NCBI GenBank assembly: GCA_022827835.1
Contig: JAJEIO010000042.1
Span: 62,001 to 126,000 of the forward strand
Source: Candidatus Latescibacterota bacterium
GTDB taxonomy: Bacteria; Latescibacterota; UBA2968; UBA8231
DNA length: 64,000 nt
Direction of reading: 5' to 3'
The position numbers were made by a program, and so were the translations under genes. A model generated the notes under the pieces. That model was not told where the DNA came from. It did not search any database and saw only the letters and a list, made by a program, of their open reading frames with translations. Shown here one piece after another: positions 44,242 through 52,430 of the stretch. Each line of letters begins with the position of its first letter. Positions within the stretch are counted from its first letter, which is position 1.

Positions 44242-45993
44242 ATGACCGCTAAAATCCTCGCCGTCCTCCTTCTCTTCGCCTTACCCATTCAAGCCAAAAC
44301 TCGGATCGAAGCGGCCTATGAAGCCGGCGAACTCGACTTAGAGACAGCCCTGATCTACCAAGTCCTCAGCGTGCGCGCGCCCGACCAACTGCCAGCCATC
44401 TACCGAGAATCTGGCGGACTAGCGGTTTGCGGGACCCCGCACCTAGTCCAAGCCATGAGCGCGGCTCCCAACCTGAGCGCCGACTTCCAAGCGCGCTTGG
44501 GCAAGCTGGTGAAAGACCGACCAGACGCCCAGCACAATCTCCTCTCGCCATCGGGACACTTTCGCGTCCACTACGATACCGAAGGAGTCAACGCTGTTTC
44601 TCCTAGAGACGACGACGCCAACAACATCCCGGACTACATCGACCTCGCTCTCGCCGTGCTCGACAGCACTTGGGTGCTCGAAATCGAGCAACTCGGCTAC
44701 AATCCGCCTCTTTCGGACAATGGCCTAGGCGGTGGCGACGAATACGACGTTTATATTGTCGAGCTAGGGGTCGGCAGGAGTTTTTACGGATTCGCCTATC
44801 CAGGGACATCCGGTGCAACCACCTACAGCCATCTCGAAATCGACAACAACTTCACTGACCCAGGCTACAAGCAAACCCGTGGACTGGACGCCCTGCGCGT
44901 GACTATCGCCCATGAGTTCCACCACGCCATCCAGTTTGGCTACTACGCGACATTCGATGGCAGTTGGTGGCAGGAGTCAACCTCGACGTGGATGGAGGAA
45001 GTGGCCTATCCGCAGATTGACGATTACCTCCAGTACTTGACCTACTTCCTCAGCCAACCCCAACGCGCCCTCAACTCCGGCCCTTATCAAAGCCTCCACA
45101 CTTATGGCAGTGCGATCTTCTCTCACTTCCTCGATCAGCGCTACAGCCGCGAGCTCAATCGCTTGATCTGGGAAGAAGTAGGCCAGCGCAAGAGCGTCAA
45201 TCTCGATCATTTCGACCGCGTCATCCGCCAAGTCGAGCCGGGAGGGCTAGGCGTCGTCATGGGCGAATTTGCCGTGTGGAACTATTTCACCAACAACCGC
45301 TACCGCGACCCATATTATGCCGAGGGAAACTTATACCCCACCGTCCCCACCCGCGACATCGCCGTTGACGCCGAAGCAGTCGTCCGCGACACCAGCCTAG
45401 TCGATGCCACCGGCAGCGTCTATCTGCGTCTGGAGCCGCAACTGCGCGCGGGCGGGATCGATCTGTTTTTTGACGCCAACCAAGGGGCATGGCGTCGCCA
45501 CTTGCTCTTAGTCGGTCCCGACACCACCTCCGCGCAACTCGTTTCCGAGCCGACGGTCCGCATCACGGGTTGGGACCAGTTCGACGAAATCGTCCTCGTC
45601 GCCACCTCGGCCGAGCGCACCGGCTTGGCCTACCAGCACCTGTTTACCGCGCAATTTGATCCAAGTCTGACCGACCCCGACCGGCCCGCCGCTCTCGCCA
45701 CCCTGCTCAAACCCAACTACCCCAACCCGTTCCGTCCCAACCAACACCCGCACACTCGGCTGGCGTTCGACCTAGCCTTCCCCAGTAGGAAAACCCGCCT
45801 CGCGCTCTTTGCCGCCAACGGCACGCTCGTCTGGGAGCAGGACTTAGGCGAACGCGCGGCGCGAGCAGACCACGCCGTGCTGTGGGACGGCCGCAATGCC
45901 GCCGGCAATCTCGTAGCCAGCGGCATCTATCACCTGCTCCTCGAAGCCGACGGCACCGCGGCTAAGCGCACGCTAGCGGTGGTGCGCGATTGA
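44242..45993 (+). CDS. Secreted zinc metalloprotease with C-terminal sorting domain (MXAN_6640-like)
   Basis: A 583-residue exported protein: signal peptide (ILAVLLLFALPIQA), a propeptide-like region, then a catalytic domain with the zinc motif HEFHHAIQFGYY and a downstream Glu-rich WWQESTSTWMEE that could give the third ligand. GHFRVHYDTEG and DDDANNIPDYID precede it, the latter looking like a calcium-binding loop. The C-terminus has the PNYPNPFRPN motif and FlgD-like strands, as in the lyase at 19601. The stop overlaps a TTG start of the next gene. Confidence 0.82.
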   Translation: MTAKILAVLLLFALPIQAKTRIEAAYEAGELDLETALIYQVLSVRAPDQLPAIYRESGGLAVCGTPHLVQAMSAAPNLSADFQARLGKLVKDRPDAQHNLLSPSGHFRVHYDTEGVNAVSPRDDDANNIPDYIDLALAVLDSTWVLEIEQLGYNPPLSDNGLGGGDEYDVYIVELGVGRSFYGFAYPGTSGATTYSHLEIDNNFTDPGYKQTRGLDALRVTIAHEFHHAIQFGYYATFDGSWWQESTSTWMEEVAYPQIDDYLQYLTYFLSQPQRALNSGPYQSLHTYGSAIFSHFLDQRYSRELNRLIWEEVGQRKSVNLDHFDRVIRQVEPGGLGVVMGEFAVWNYFTNNRYRDPYYAEGNLYPTVPTRDIAVDAEAVVRDTSLVDATGSVYLRLEPQLRAGGIDLFFDANQGAWRRHLLLVGPDTTSAQLVSEPTVRITGWDQFDEIVLVATSAERTGLAYQHLFTAQFDPSLTDPDRPAALATLLKPNYPNPFRPNQHPHTRLAFDLAFPSRKTRLALFAANGTLVWEQDLGERAARADHAVLWDGRNAAGNLVASGIYHLLLEADGTAAKRTLAVVRD

Positions 45994-47924
45994 TCGCTTC
46001 ACCTCCGCGCCGCGTCTCCCTCCGCGCCATTGCCATCGGGGCCATCGGCTGTCTCGCCATCGCCGTGGGCGAGCCTTTTAGCGTCTTGGTGATGCGCAGC
46101 TCGCCCATGGCCGCCGACTACTCGACCGGCGCGGCCCTGTTCTTGTTTTTTCTCGTCACCTTGCTCATCAATCCGCTTGCCAAATTGCTCACCGGCACCA
46201 GCCTACACACCGGCGAGCTAGCCACCGTGTACATCATGATGATCGTGGGGGCCGCCATCCCCTCTTGGGGCCTGACCATGAACCTAATCCCGCTCCTCGG
46301 CGGGTTCTTTTACTACGCCACCCCGGAAAACGACTGGGCCAATACCATCCAGCCTTATATATCACAACTCTTCGTGCCGGAAGACAGCGCGGCCATCCAA
46401 AAGCTGTTCGAAGGCAATGCCCAAGGCGAACGCATCCCTTGGGGGGCTTGGGCAACGCCGCTGATGGCGTGGAGCCTGTTTGTCGTCAACATGTACTTCA
46501 CTACGCTGTGCGTGCTCGTCGTGCTGCGCAAGCAGTGGGTCGAGCGCGAGCGGCTCAACTTCCCGCTGGCCACCTTGCCCATAGAAATGAGCGCCCGCGC
46601 CAAGGACCAAGCCATCGCGCCTTTTTACCGCAATTATCTGACTTGGATCGGCTTTGCCATTCCCGCGCTCATCAGCTCGGTCAACGCCCTGCACCGCTAT
46701 TTCAACTTCGTCCCCTGGATTGACCTCAACCTCTGGGTGCCCTTTTTGCGCAACTCCATCTGGGTCAACTTTCGCCCGCACTTCGAGGTCGTCGGCCTCT
46801 CCTACTTGCTCAACCTCGACATCTCCATGGGCATATGGGTCTTTGCCCTGCTCAATATGTTGGCCATCGGCTTGTGCCGCATGACGGGGTGGAACATCGG
46901 CCCGGAGCAACCCTATTCTTCGCCCTCCCCGCCCAGCATCGCCCACATTGCCCTCGGCGCGTTGTTCTTTTTAGTGCTGTCCAGCTTGTGGAGCGGGCGT
47001 CAGCACTTGCGCCAAGTCTGGCGCAAGGCCCTGCGCGGCGATGACTCCATCGACGACAGCGGAGAATTGCTCCCGTACCGCGTCGCGGTCTTTGGCTTTA
47101 TCGCGAGCTTTTCTCTCGGCCTGTTCGCGCTCTACGCCACCAACATGAACCTGCCGACCGCCTTTGTCTTTCAGCTATCGGCCCTCGTGATCTTCGTCGG
47201 CCTAGCCCGCATCATCTCGCAGGCCGGGCTGGCCTATTGCCGCGCGCCAGTGGCTCCGGCCGTGTTCACCGTCAACACGCTCGGGTCGTCGTCAGTGGGT
47301 GCCCCGGGCCTAACGGCGCTGGCGCTCAACTTCCCCTGGTCTGCCGACATCCGCACCTTCGTCATGGCCTCAGCCGCCACGGGCCTCAAACTAGCGGAAG
47401 TGACGCGCCTAGAGTATCGGCGCGTATTCTGGGCCATTGCCGCGGCCATCGTCGTCACCCTCGCCGGCTCAATCACCGCAGTCATCTATCTTGCGTACAC
47501 CTATGGGGGCATCAACCTGAGCAGTTGGCAATTCGGCTATATGACGACCTATACTGGCAACTGGATTACCAACAACCTCAACAACATGCAGCCCACCTAC
47601 GGCTGGCATTTGTCCTTTGCCGGCCTCGGCGCGTTCTTGATGGGTCTGTTGACCTTTATCAAAAACCGCTTCGTCGGCTTTCCCATTCATCCCATTGGCT
47701 TGGCCATCGGGCTGCCGCACCCCGTGCAGCTAATCTGGCCGTCGGTCTTCTTCGCTTGGTTGCTCAAGGCGCTCATTCTCAAATACGGCGGTCCCCGGCT
47801 CTACACGCGCTTGCGCCCGTTCTTTTTGGGGCTGGTGCTAGGCGCATTTGGCTCAGCCGGGTTGTGGCTCATCATCGACACCTTCACCGGCATGACGGGC
47901 AACCGGCTGATTAACATCGGCTAG
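45990..47924 (+). CDS. Large polytopic membrane protein (DUF6785/DUF6784-like)
   Basis: A 644-residue inner-membrane protein with a dozen or more hydrophobic segments, including VYIMMIVGAAIPSWGL and LIWPSVFFAWLLK. I recall similar proteins as the DUF6785/6784 group, distantly like oligopeptide transporters; no activity is established. The only start that keeps the first helix is TTG 45990, which overlaps the protease stop (TTGA). The overlap suggests the two genes are co-expressed. The next gene is convergent with no bases between stops. Confidence 0.75.
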   Translation: MIASPPRRVSLRAIAIGAIGCLAIAVGEPFSVLVMRSSPMAADYSTGAALFLFFLVTLLINPLAKLLTGTSLHTGELATVYIMMIVGAAIPSWGLTMNLIPLLGGFFYYATPENDWANTIQPYISQLFVPEDSAAIQKLFEGNAQGERIPWGAWATPLMAWSLFVVNMYFTTLCVLVVLRKQWVERERLNFPLATLPIEMSARAKDQAIAPFYRNYLTWIGFAIPALISSVNALHRYFNFVPWIDLNLWVPFLRNSIWVNFRPHFEVVGLSYLLNLDISMGIWVFALLNMLAIGLCRMTGWNIGPEQPYSSPSPPSIAHIALGALFFLVLSSLWSGRQHLRQVWRKALRGDDSIDDSGELLPYRVAVFGFIASFSLGLFALYATNMNLPTAFVFQLSALVIFVGLARIISQAGLAYCRAPVAPAVFTVNTLGSSSVGAPGLTALALNFPWSADIRTFVMASAATGLKLAEVTRLEYRRVFWAIAAAIVVTLAGSITAVIYLAYTYGGINLSSWQFGYMTTYTGNWITNNLNNMQPTYGWHLSFAGLGAFLMGLLTFIKNRFVGFPIHPIGLAIGLPHPVQLIWPSVFFAWLLKALILKYGGPRLYTRLRPFFLGLVLGAFGSAGLWLIIDTFTGMTGNRLINIG

Positions 47925-48959
47925 CTAGGCCAGCTCGTGGTCGATGCCGAGCTTGATCGAACGCTCGGGGTGCTGATTGATCTCCATGTAGGCGTCAGCG
48001 GCCGCGGCAAAGGGCGCGATCGGATCAATCAGATCGTCGGCTTGCAAGCGGCCTTCGACCAACAGAGCCAGTGACTCCGCGCGGATGCGGACAAAATCCC
48101 AACTCGCCTGCGGCAACGGTTCGCTGTTGGCCCGGCTGGAGATGACCTGAATGCGGTTGCGGTGCCACTCGCCGGCCAAGCGCAAGCCCTGCTCTCCGTG
48201 GTAATACGCGGTCGAGACCAAGGTGCCGGCGTAGCAAGTGGCGCGCATGGCGTCTTCAAAGGCGCGGTAGGAACCGCTCGTCTCAAAGGCGATGTCCGCG
48301 CCGATTTTATCGGTGTGTTGCTTGATCTCCAAGCCAGCGTCCATGGCCACCGGGTCCAGCGCCAAGTCGGCGTCGTGGCGCAGGGCCGCGACGCGGCGGC
48401 GCTCAATGGGATCGACGACTGCCACCCAGCGCGCACCGCACAAACGCGCAGCCTGCGCGACCATCAGCCCAATAGCACCGAGTCCAAACACGGCGACGCG
48501 ATCTCCCAAGCGCACTGCGCCATCGCGCACCGCGCCGACGGCAAAGTCGGCCGGGTCCCAATACATGATGGCTTGTGGCGAGATTCCGTCCGGGGCCTTT
48601 TGCACGCGCGCCGCTGCTACAGTGTGCGTCTCGCGGATAGGCAAATGCGCGAAAACCCGGTCGCCTTCTCGCAGCGTTGTCACCTCAGCACCCACTTCGA
48701 CGACCGCGCCCAAGCACATGTTGCCGAGGCGGCGGGGGAAGCCATCGGCTGCGGATTCGCCGCGTCGGTGCAGGCGCAATTCGCCGTCCCAGCGGTCAGA
48801 GGCATCGGGCGTGTCGGCGCGGAAACCGCGCAGTTCCGTGCCGTGCTTGACCGAGCTAAAGAGGCTTTGGACGCGGATTTCATCCGGGGCTAAGGGCGGT
48901 TCTTGGTACGAGCTGAGGACCGCGTGACCGGGACGGTCGGCAATCAATTCGAGCGGCAT
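47925..48959 (-). CDS. Zinc-type alcohol dehydrogenase-like (MDR) oxidoreductase
   Basis: A 344-residue medium-chain dehydrogenase-like protein. GroES-like N-terminus with KHGTELRGF in place of the canonical Cys zinc-ligand segment, then the coenzyme fold VAVFGLGAIGLMVAQAA. The structural-zinc Cys cluster is absent. Similar proteins sit in carbohydrate-acid clusters and often act on sugars or inositols. A repeat-rich gap lies upstream of its start. Confidence 0.83.
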   Translation of the reverse strand: MPLELIADRPGHAVLSSYQEPPLAPDEIRVQSLFSSVKHGTELRGFRADTPDASDRWDGELRLHRRGESAADGFPRRLGNMCLGAVVEVGAEVTTLREGDRVFAHLPIRETHTVAAARVQKAPDGISPQAIMYWDPADFAVGAVRDGAVRLGDRVAVFGLGAIGLMVAQAARLCGARWVAVVDPIERRRVAALRHDADLALDPVAMDAGLEIKQHTDKIGADIAFETSGSYRAFEDAMRATCYAGTLVSTAYYHGEQGLRLAGEWHRNRIQVISSRANSEPLPQASWDFVRIRAESLALLVEGRLQADDLIDPIAPFAAAADAYMEINQHPERSIKLGIDHELA

Positions 48960-49154
48960 GAGGTAAGCTCCTGAGAAAGGTTAAGTCGCGTTGACATAGA
49001 CAGGCGTTTGCAAGCATGGCACACTTCGACAAGCTCAGTGTGCGCTAGGTTCAGTGTGCGCTGAGCTTGTCGAAGCGCATGCAGGGGCGTCCCTACGGAT
49101 GCACTAGGAAACGAATTCGTTGACACCGATGACGTTTGCAACCCACCCCTACAA
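48960..49154. repeat. Repeat-rich intergenic region
   Basis: 195 bases between divergent genes. It holds an inverted repeat with 15-bp arms (CTTCGACAAGCTCAG and its complement, 49024-49038 and 49061-49075), two copies of CAGTGTGCGCT inside, two copies of CGTTTGCAA, and GTAGGGGYG-type fragments. This looks like a nest of small palindromic intergenic elements. Confidence 0.7.
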
Positions 49155-50285
49155 ATGCGTATCCTGATTATAGCAATGAACGCATACCAACGCTTCGTCC
49201 GCCCCTTCCTGTTCCGCTGTGATCCAGAGCGCATCCACGAGCAAACCCTCGCGCTTGCCGAGCGGGTCGGTTCTTCCGCGCTTGGCCGCCATCTGCTTGC
49301 CAGTCTCTTCTCCTATGCAGACGCTCGGCTTTCTACCCAAGTGGGCGGCCTGCACTTTGCCAATCCGCTGGGCATGGCCGCGGGGTTCGACAAAAACGGC
49401 CGAGTGATCCAAGCGCTGGCGGCCATGGGCTTTGGGTTCGTGGAGGTGGGGTCGGTATCGGCGCATCCTTCGGCTGGAAATCCGCGACCGCGCTTGTTCC
49501 GCCTGCCGTTGGACGAGGCCATTGTGGTCAACTATGGGGTGCCCAATGACGGAGCTGCGGTGGTGGCGGACCGCGTATCCCAGCGGCCAATCGCCGTGCC
49601 CTTGGGGATCAACCTAGTCGAAACCAATACCGGACGGGCCATTGAGCCAGATGCAGTCGTAGCAGAACTAGCCGCGGCCCTAGTCCCCTTTGTCGGACAG
49701 GCCTCCTACATCGCATTCAACCTCAATTGCCCGAACACGACCGGCGGCGTCAGCCCATTCACCAGCGGGGAACACTTGCGCGACTTGCTGCGGGAATGCG
49801 CTGCCATCAACGGCCTGCCCCCGGTCTTTCTCAAGCTCACGGCTCACACCGATCCGGCGCGGCTGGCCTGGATGCTGGAAGCGGTCGATCCTTTTGCTTT
49901 CGTCAAGGGCTTCATCTTCAACCTGCCGCCGGGAACGAACTATCCTCTTAGGTCGCCAGCCCATCTCCTAGCTTCCCTGCCCGGAACCTTGTGCGGCCGG
50001 CCCGTTCAGGCCCTAATCGACGAAACCGTGCGCTTCTGGTACGGGCGCATTGACCGCCAGCGGCACGCGATCATCGGTGTGGGAGGGATTTCATCGGCCC
50101 GCGACGCCTACCGCAAAATCCGCCTCGGGGCTTCGCTGGTGCAGCTATACTCAGCACTGGTTTTCAGGGGACCGGGAGTAGTGCGGCAAATCAACGCGGG
50201 GTTGGCACACCTGTTGGAGCGCGATGGATTTGCCGGGGTGACAGACGCCGTCGGCATCGACAATCAAGCCAAAGCAGCGGTATAG
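49155..50285 (+). CDS. pyrD: Dihydroorotate dehydrogenase, family-2-like with active-site Cys
   Basis: A 376-residue enzyme oxidising dihydroorotate to orotate. The N-terminal helices (RFVRPFLFRCDPERIHEQTLAL) match the membrane-binding part of quinone-linked family 2. FMN-site motifs FANPLGMAAGFDKNG, PRLFRLP, HAIIGVGGISSARDA and GASLVQLYSAL are present. The active-site segment reads FNLNCPNT: Cys192 sits where family 2 has Ser and family 1 has Cys. The TNTT motif of family 2 is replaced by FNLPPGTN. A start at ATG 49176 is also possible. Substrate identity deserves checking. Confidence 0.85.
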   Translation: MRILIIAMNAYQRFVRPFLFRCDPERIHEQTLALAERVGSSALGRHLLASLFSYADARLSTQVGGLHFANPLGMAAGFDKNGRVIQALAAMGFGFVEVGSVSAHPSAGNPRPRLFRLPLDEAIVVNYGVPNDGAAVVADRVSQRPIAVPLGINLVETNTGRAIEPDAVVAELAAALVPFVGQASYIAFNLNCPNTTGGVSPFTSGEHLRDLLRECAAINGLPPVFLKLTAHTDPARLAWMLEAVDPFAFVKGFIFNLPPGTNYPLRSPAHLLASLPGTLCGRPVQALIDETVRFWYGRIDRQRHAIIGVGGISSARDAYRKIRLGASLVQLYSALVFRGPGVVRQINAGLAHLLERDGFAGVTDAVGIDNQAKAAV

Positions 50286-50290
50286 CCATA

Positions 50291-51178
50291 CTACCGAATG
50301 CGGGGATTGATCTGCAAATCCCACGCGCGCCAGTAGTATTTGAGCGGATCATCCGCGTCCCACTTGGCGTAAATGTTCTCCCAATCCGTAAAGTGCATGT
50401 GCGGCTCCAGCGAGTCTTCGCGCACCGGGTGGCTCATGGGCTGGTAGCGATAGTCGAGCGAGATGCGCAGGCGGTCGCCGCTTTGGTTGTCTTGGCCCTG
50501 ATGCGCCGTGAGACTGTGGCATATAAGCACATCGCCAGCGACAAAGTCTCCACCTGCCCACAGCGTGTCTTCGGGCAACTCGACGGCGTGGCCGCCCGCG
50601 CCGGTCGCCTGATGCACGTCTAGCTTGCCTAACTTGTGGCTGCCCGGTGCCACCGCCAAGCTGCCCAGCGCAGCCGGACAGTCGCCGGCCGGGATCCACG
50701 CGGTCCACGTCTCGTCGGTGCCGCCGATGTAGAAATTGTCTTGGTGCGGCGGGGTGGTGTGCGTTAGAGCGTTGGGGAAAATTACTCGGCAGATATTGCG
50801 GCTGTGGGGCAGGGCATCTTCGCCAAAGAGCGTGACGAACATCGCCATGATTGCCGGATGCAGCGCCAAGGAGTTGAAGGCGCGCAACCGCTGGACATCG
50901 ATGTAAAAGGCGATCCACTCGGGCGAATTGCCTTCGACGAAAAGCTCCCCGTCGCGCGCGACTCCGTCCATCAAAGGCGCGTCGTCGTCGAGCCAGCCGT
51001 GCTGCTGACAAACTTCGAGGATCTGGCGGCGCAGGTCGAGCACCGACTCTGAATCTAACAGCGAGCGGAAGAACAAATAACCCTGCTCAGCAGCGCGCCC
51101 GCGCAAGGCGTCAGGCGCGTCGAGCAGGGGGGTGGAATCGACGAAAGGTTCGAGGTTAACCATGGTTTGCTGGGCCAT
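50291..51178 (-). CDS. Phytanoyl-CoA dioxygenase family protein
   Basis: A 295-residue Fe(II)/2-oxoglutarate oxygenase. The iron ligands are the HxD in PPHQDNF and the distal His in CHSLTAHQGQDN; the 2-oxoglutarate Arg follows in GDRLRISLDYRYQP. ATG 51178 is chosen because AGAGGAG precedes it and the gene then begins 4 bases after the upstream stop. The hydroxylation target is unknown. Operon with the GGCT-like gene. Confidence 0.88.
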   Translation of the reverse strand: MAQQTMVNLEPFVDSTPLLDAPDALRGRAAEQGYLFFRSLLDSESVLDLRRQILEVCQQHGWLDDDAPLMDGVARDGELFVEGNSPEWIAFYIDVQRLRAFNSLALHPAIMAMFVTLFGEDALPHSRNICRVIFPNALTHTTPPHQDNFYIGGTDETWTAWIPAGDCPAALGSLAVAPGSHKLGKLDVHQATGAGGHAVELPEDTLWAGGDFVAGDVLICHSLTAHQGQDNQSGDRLRISLDYRYQPMSHPVREDSLEPHMHFTDWENIYAKWDADDPLKYYWRAWDLQINPRIR

Positions 51179-51182
51179 TAAC

Positions 51183-51635
51183 TCACTCCTCTTCTTTGTC
51201 CCAAAAAGCGTGTAAGATAGCAATGTACTCGTCGGAAAGTCCGTGCTCAATCGCCCCCTGGATGACGGCGTTGAGGTATTCCTCCGAAGGCGGGTAGTGA
51301 TGTCCGGCGTCGAGGCGGGAGAGATACGTCCAAACTTTGCCAAGCCCGGGTATGGTTATTTCCTCCCGTCGGTACTTGGTGCCCTCGCTTTCGTAGTGGT
51401 CGAGGCGTCTAAAGTCGTCCTCGGTCATTGCATAGACAACGCCTTCGACGTACGCGTCTTCGTTGGGCCGGATGCTGGCCACGCCCATGCCGCTGCGCGT
51501 AAAGGAGATCATCGGGAAGCACAGCTCATAGCCTTCCAAGCGCACCACAGAGTGGACGCGGGCACCTGGGCAGCGGGCCTGCATCTGGCTCTGGAGCAAG
51601 TTGGACCCGTAGGTGAAGTAGAGCATTTCGGCCAT
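51183..51635 (-). CDS. Gamma-glutamylcyclotransferase-like (GGCT/AIG2 fold) protein
   Basis: A 150-residue small enzyme with the substrate loop YFTYGSNLL and the catalytic Glu in RLDHYESEGTKYRR. Enzymes of this fold open gamma-glutamyl amides to 5-oxoproline. AGGAG precedes ATG 51635. It is the first gene of a two-gene unit with the PhyH-like oxygenase. Confidence 0.85.
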   Translation of the reverse strand: MAEMLYFTYGSNLLQSQMQARCPGARVHSVVRLEGYELCFPMISFTRSGMGVASIRPNEDAYVEGVVYAMTEDDFRRLDHYESEGTKYRREEITIPGLGKVWTYLSRLDAGHHYPPSEEYLNAVIQGAIEHGLSDEYIAILHAFWDKEEE

Positions 51636-51725
51636 TACCCGATCTCCTGTGAATTTTGACAAAGAGTGCGGATATAGTACCATTCAGACTTGCCGCACGC
51701 AAACCTTCATCTTCTCTGAGGAATC

Positions 51726-52289
51726 ATGGGCTTTGAACAAGCAGTAGCCAAAGTGCTGGACCACGAAGGCGGCTTTGTAGATGACCCCGCCGACCGGGGC
51801 GGCATGACCTTTATGGGCATTTCGCGCCGGTGGTTCCCCGACGAACCCCTTTGGGAGAAGATCAACGCCCTGCTGGACGAAGGTCGCAATCCCAATGAGG
51901 CGATGGACGAGCTACGCCCCGACGTGAAGGACTTTTATCGACGTGAGTTTTGGGACAAGCACGGTTGCGAAACCTTGCCCGAAAGCATCAAGGAGCGCCA
52001 CTTTGATTTTACCATCAATGCCGGCGCGGGATCATCTACCAAGATCATCCAGATCCTTGGGAATGTCTTTTGCCAAGAGGAACTGGGGGGCGTCATCGAC
52101 GAGGATGGCCTTACCGGTCCTGCCACCCGTCGCGCCATCGAGGCACTGGGCAATCTCGGCGAGGACATGCAAGAAGTCCTACCGATTGCGTACCGCTCCT
52201 TACAGGGCGTTCACTTCCTCGACATCTACAAGTCCAATCGCAGTCAAATCCGATTCATTCGCGGCTGGCTACTCAATCGAGCCAGCTAG
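51726..52289 (+). CDS. Glycoside hydrolase family 108 N-acetylmuramidase (endolysin-like)
   Basis: A 187-residue peptidoglycan hydrolase of the phage-lysozyme/secretion-activator group. LDHEGGFVDDPADRGGMTFMGIS holds the catalytic Glu14, and the C-terminal part (DEDGLTGPATRRAI) is a peptidoglycan-binding-3 domain. There is no signal peptide, as in phage endolysins, but no phage gene is nearby. It may be a domesticated phage gene. Confidence 0.88.
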   Translation: MGFEQAVAKVLDHEGGFVDDPADRGGMTFMGISRRWFPDEPLWEKINALLDEGRNPNEAMDELRPDVKDFYRREFWDKHGCETLPESIKERHFDFTINAGAGSSTKIIQILGNVFCQEELGGVIDEDGLTGPATRRAIEALGNLGEDMQEVLPIAYRSLQGVHFLDIYKSNRSQIRFIRGWLLNRAS

Positions 52290-52297
52290 CGCCCACC

Positions 52298-52320
52298 CTT
52301 CGGCTGAGCTCAGGTCGAAG
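52298..52320. repeat. Imperfect palindrome related to the 49024 repeat
   Basis: CTTCG...CGAAG ends with an inner CTGAGCTCAG, a shorter relative of the CTTCGACAAGCTCAG arms at 49024-49075. It lies just after the GH108 stop. Confidence 0.45.
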
Positions 52321-52430
52321 CCTGCTGCGGACCTCGCAAAACGCAAAGTTGTTCCCGTAATCTCTTGCAAGACAAAGAGAACTATGGCATACTTTTTGGA
52401 CTAGTACCCGATCTATAGAGCAAAGAGTCC

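Noticed and set aside
49024..49075. Insertion sequence ends
   Set aside because: There is no transposase frame between or near the arms and no clear target duplication; a small palindromic repeat explains it.
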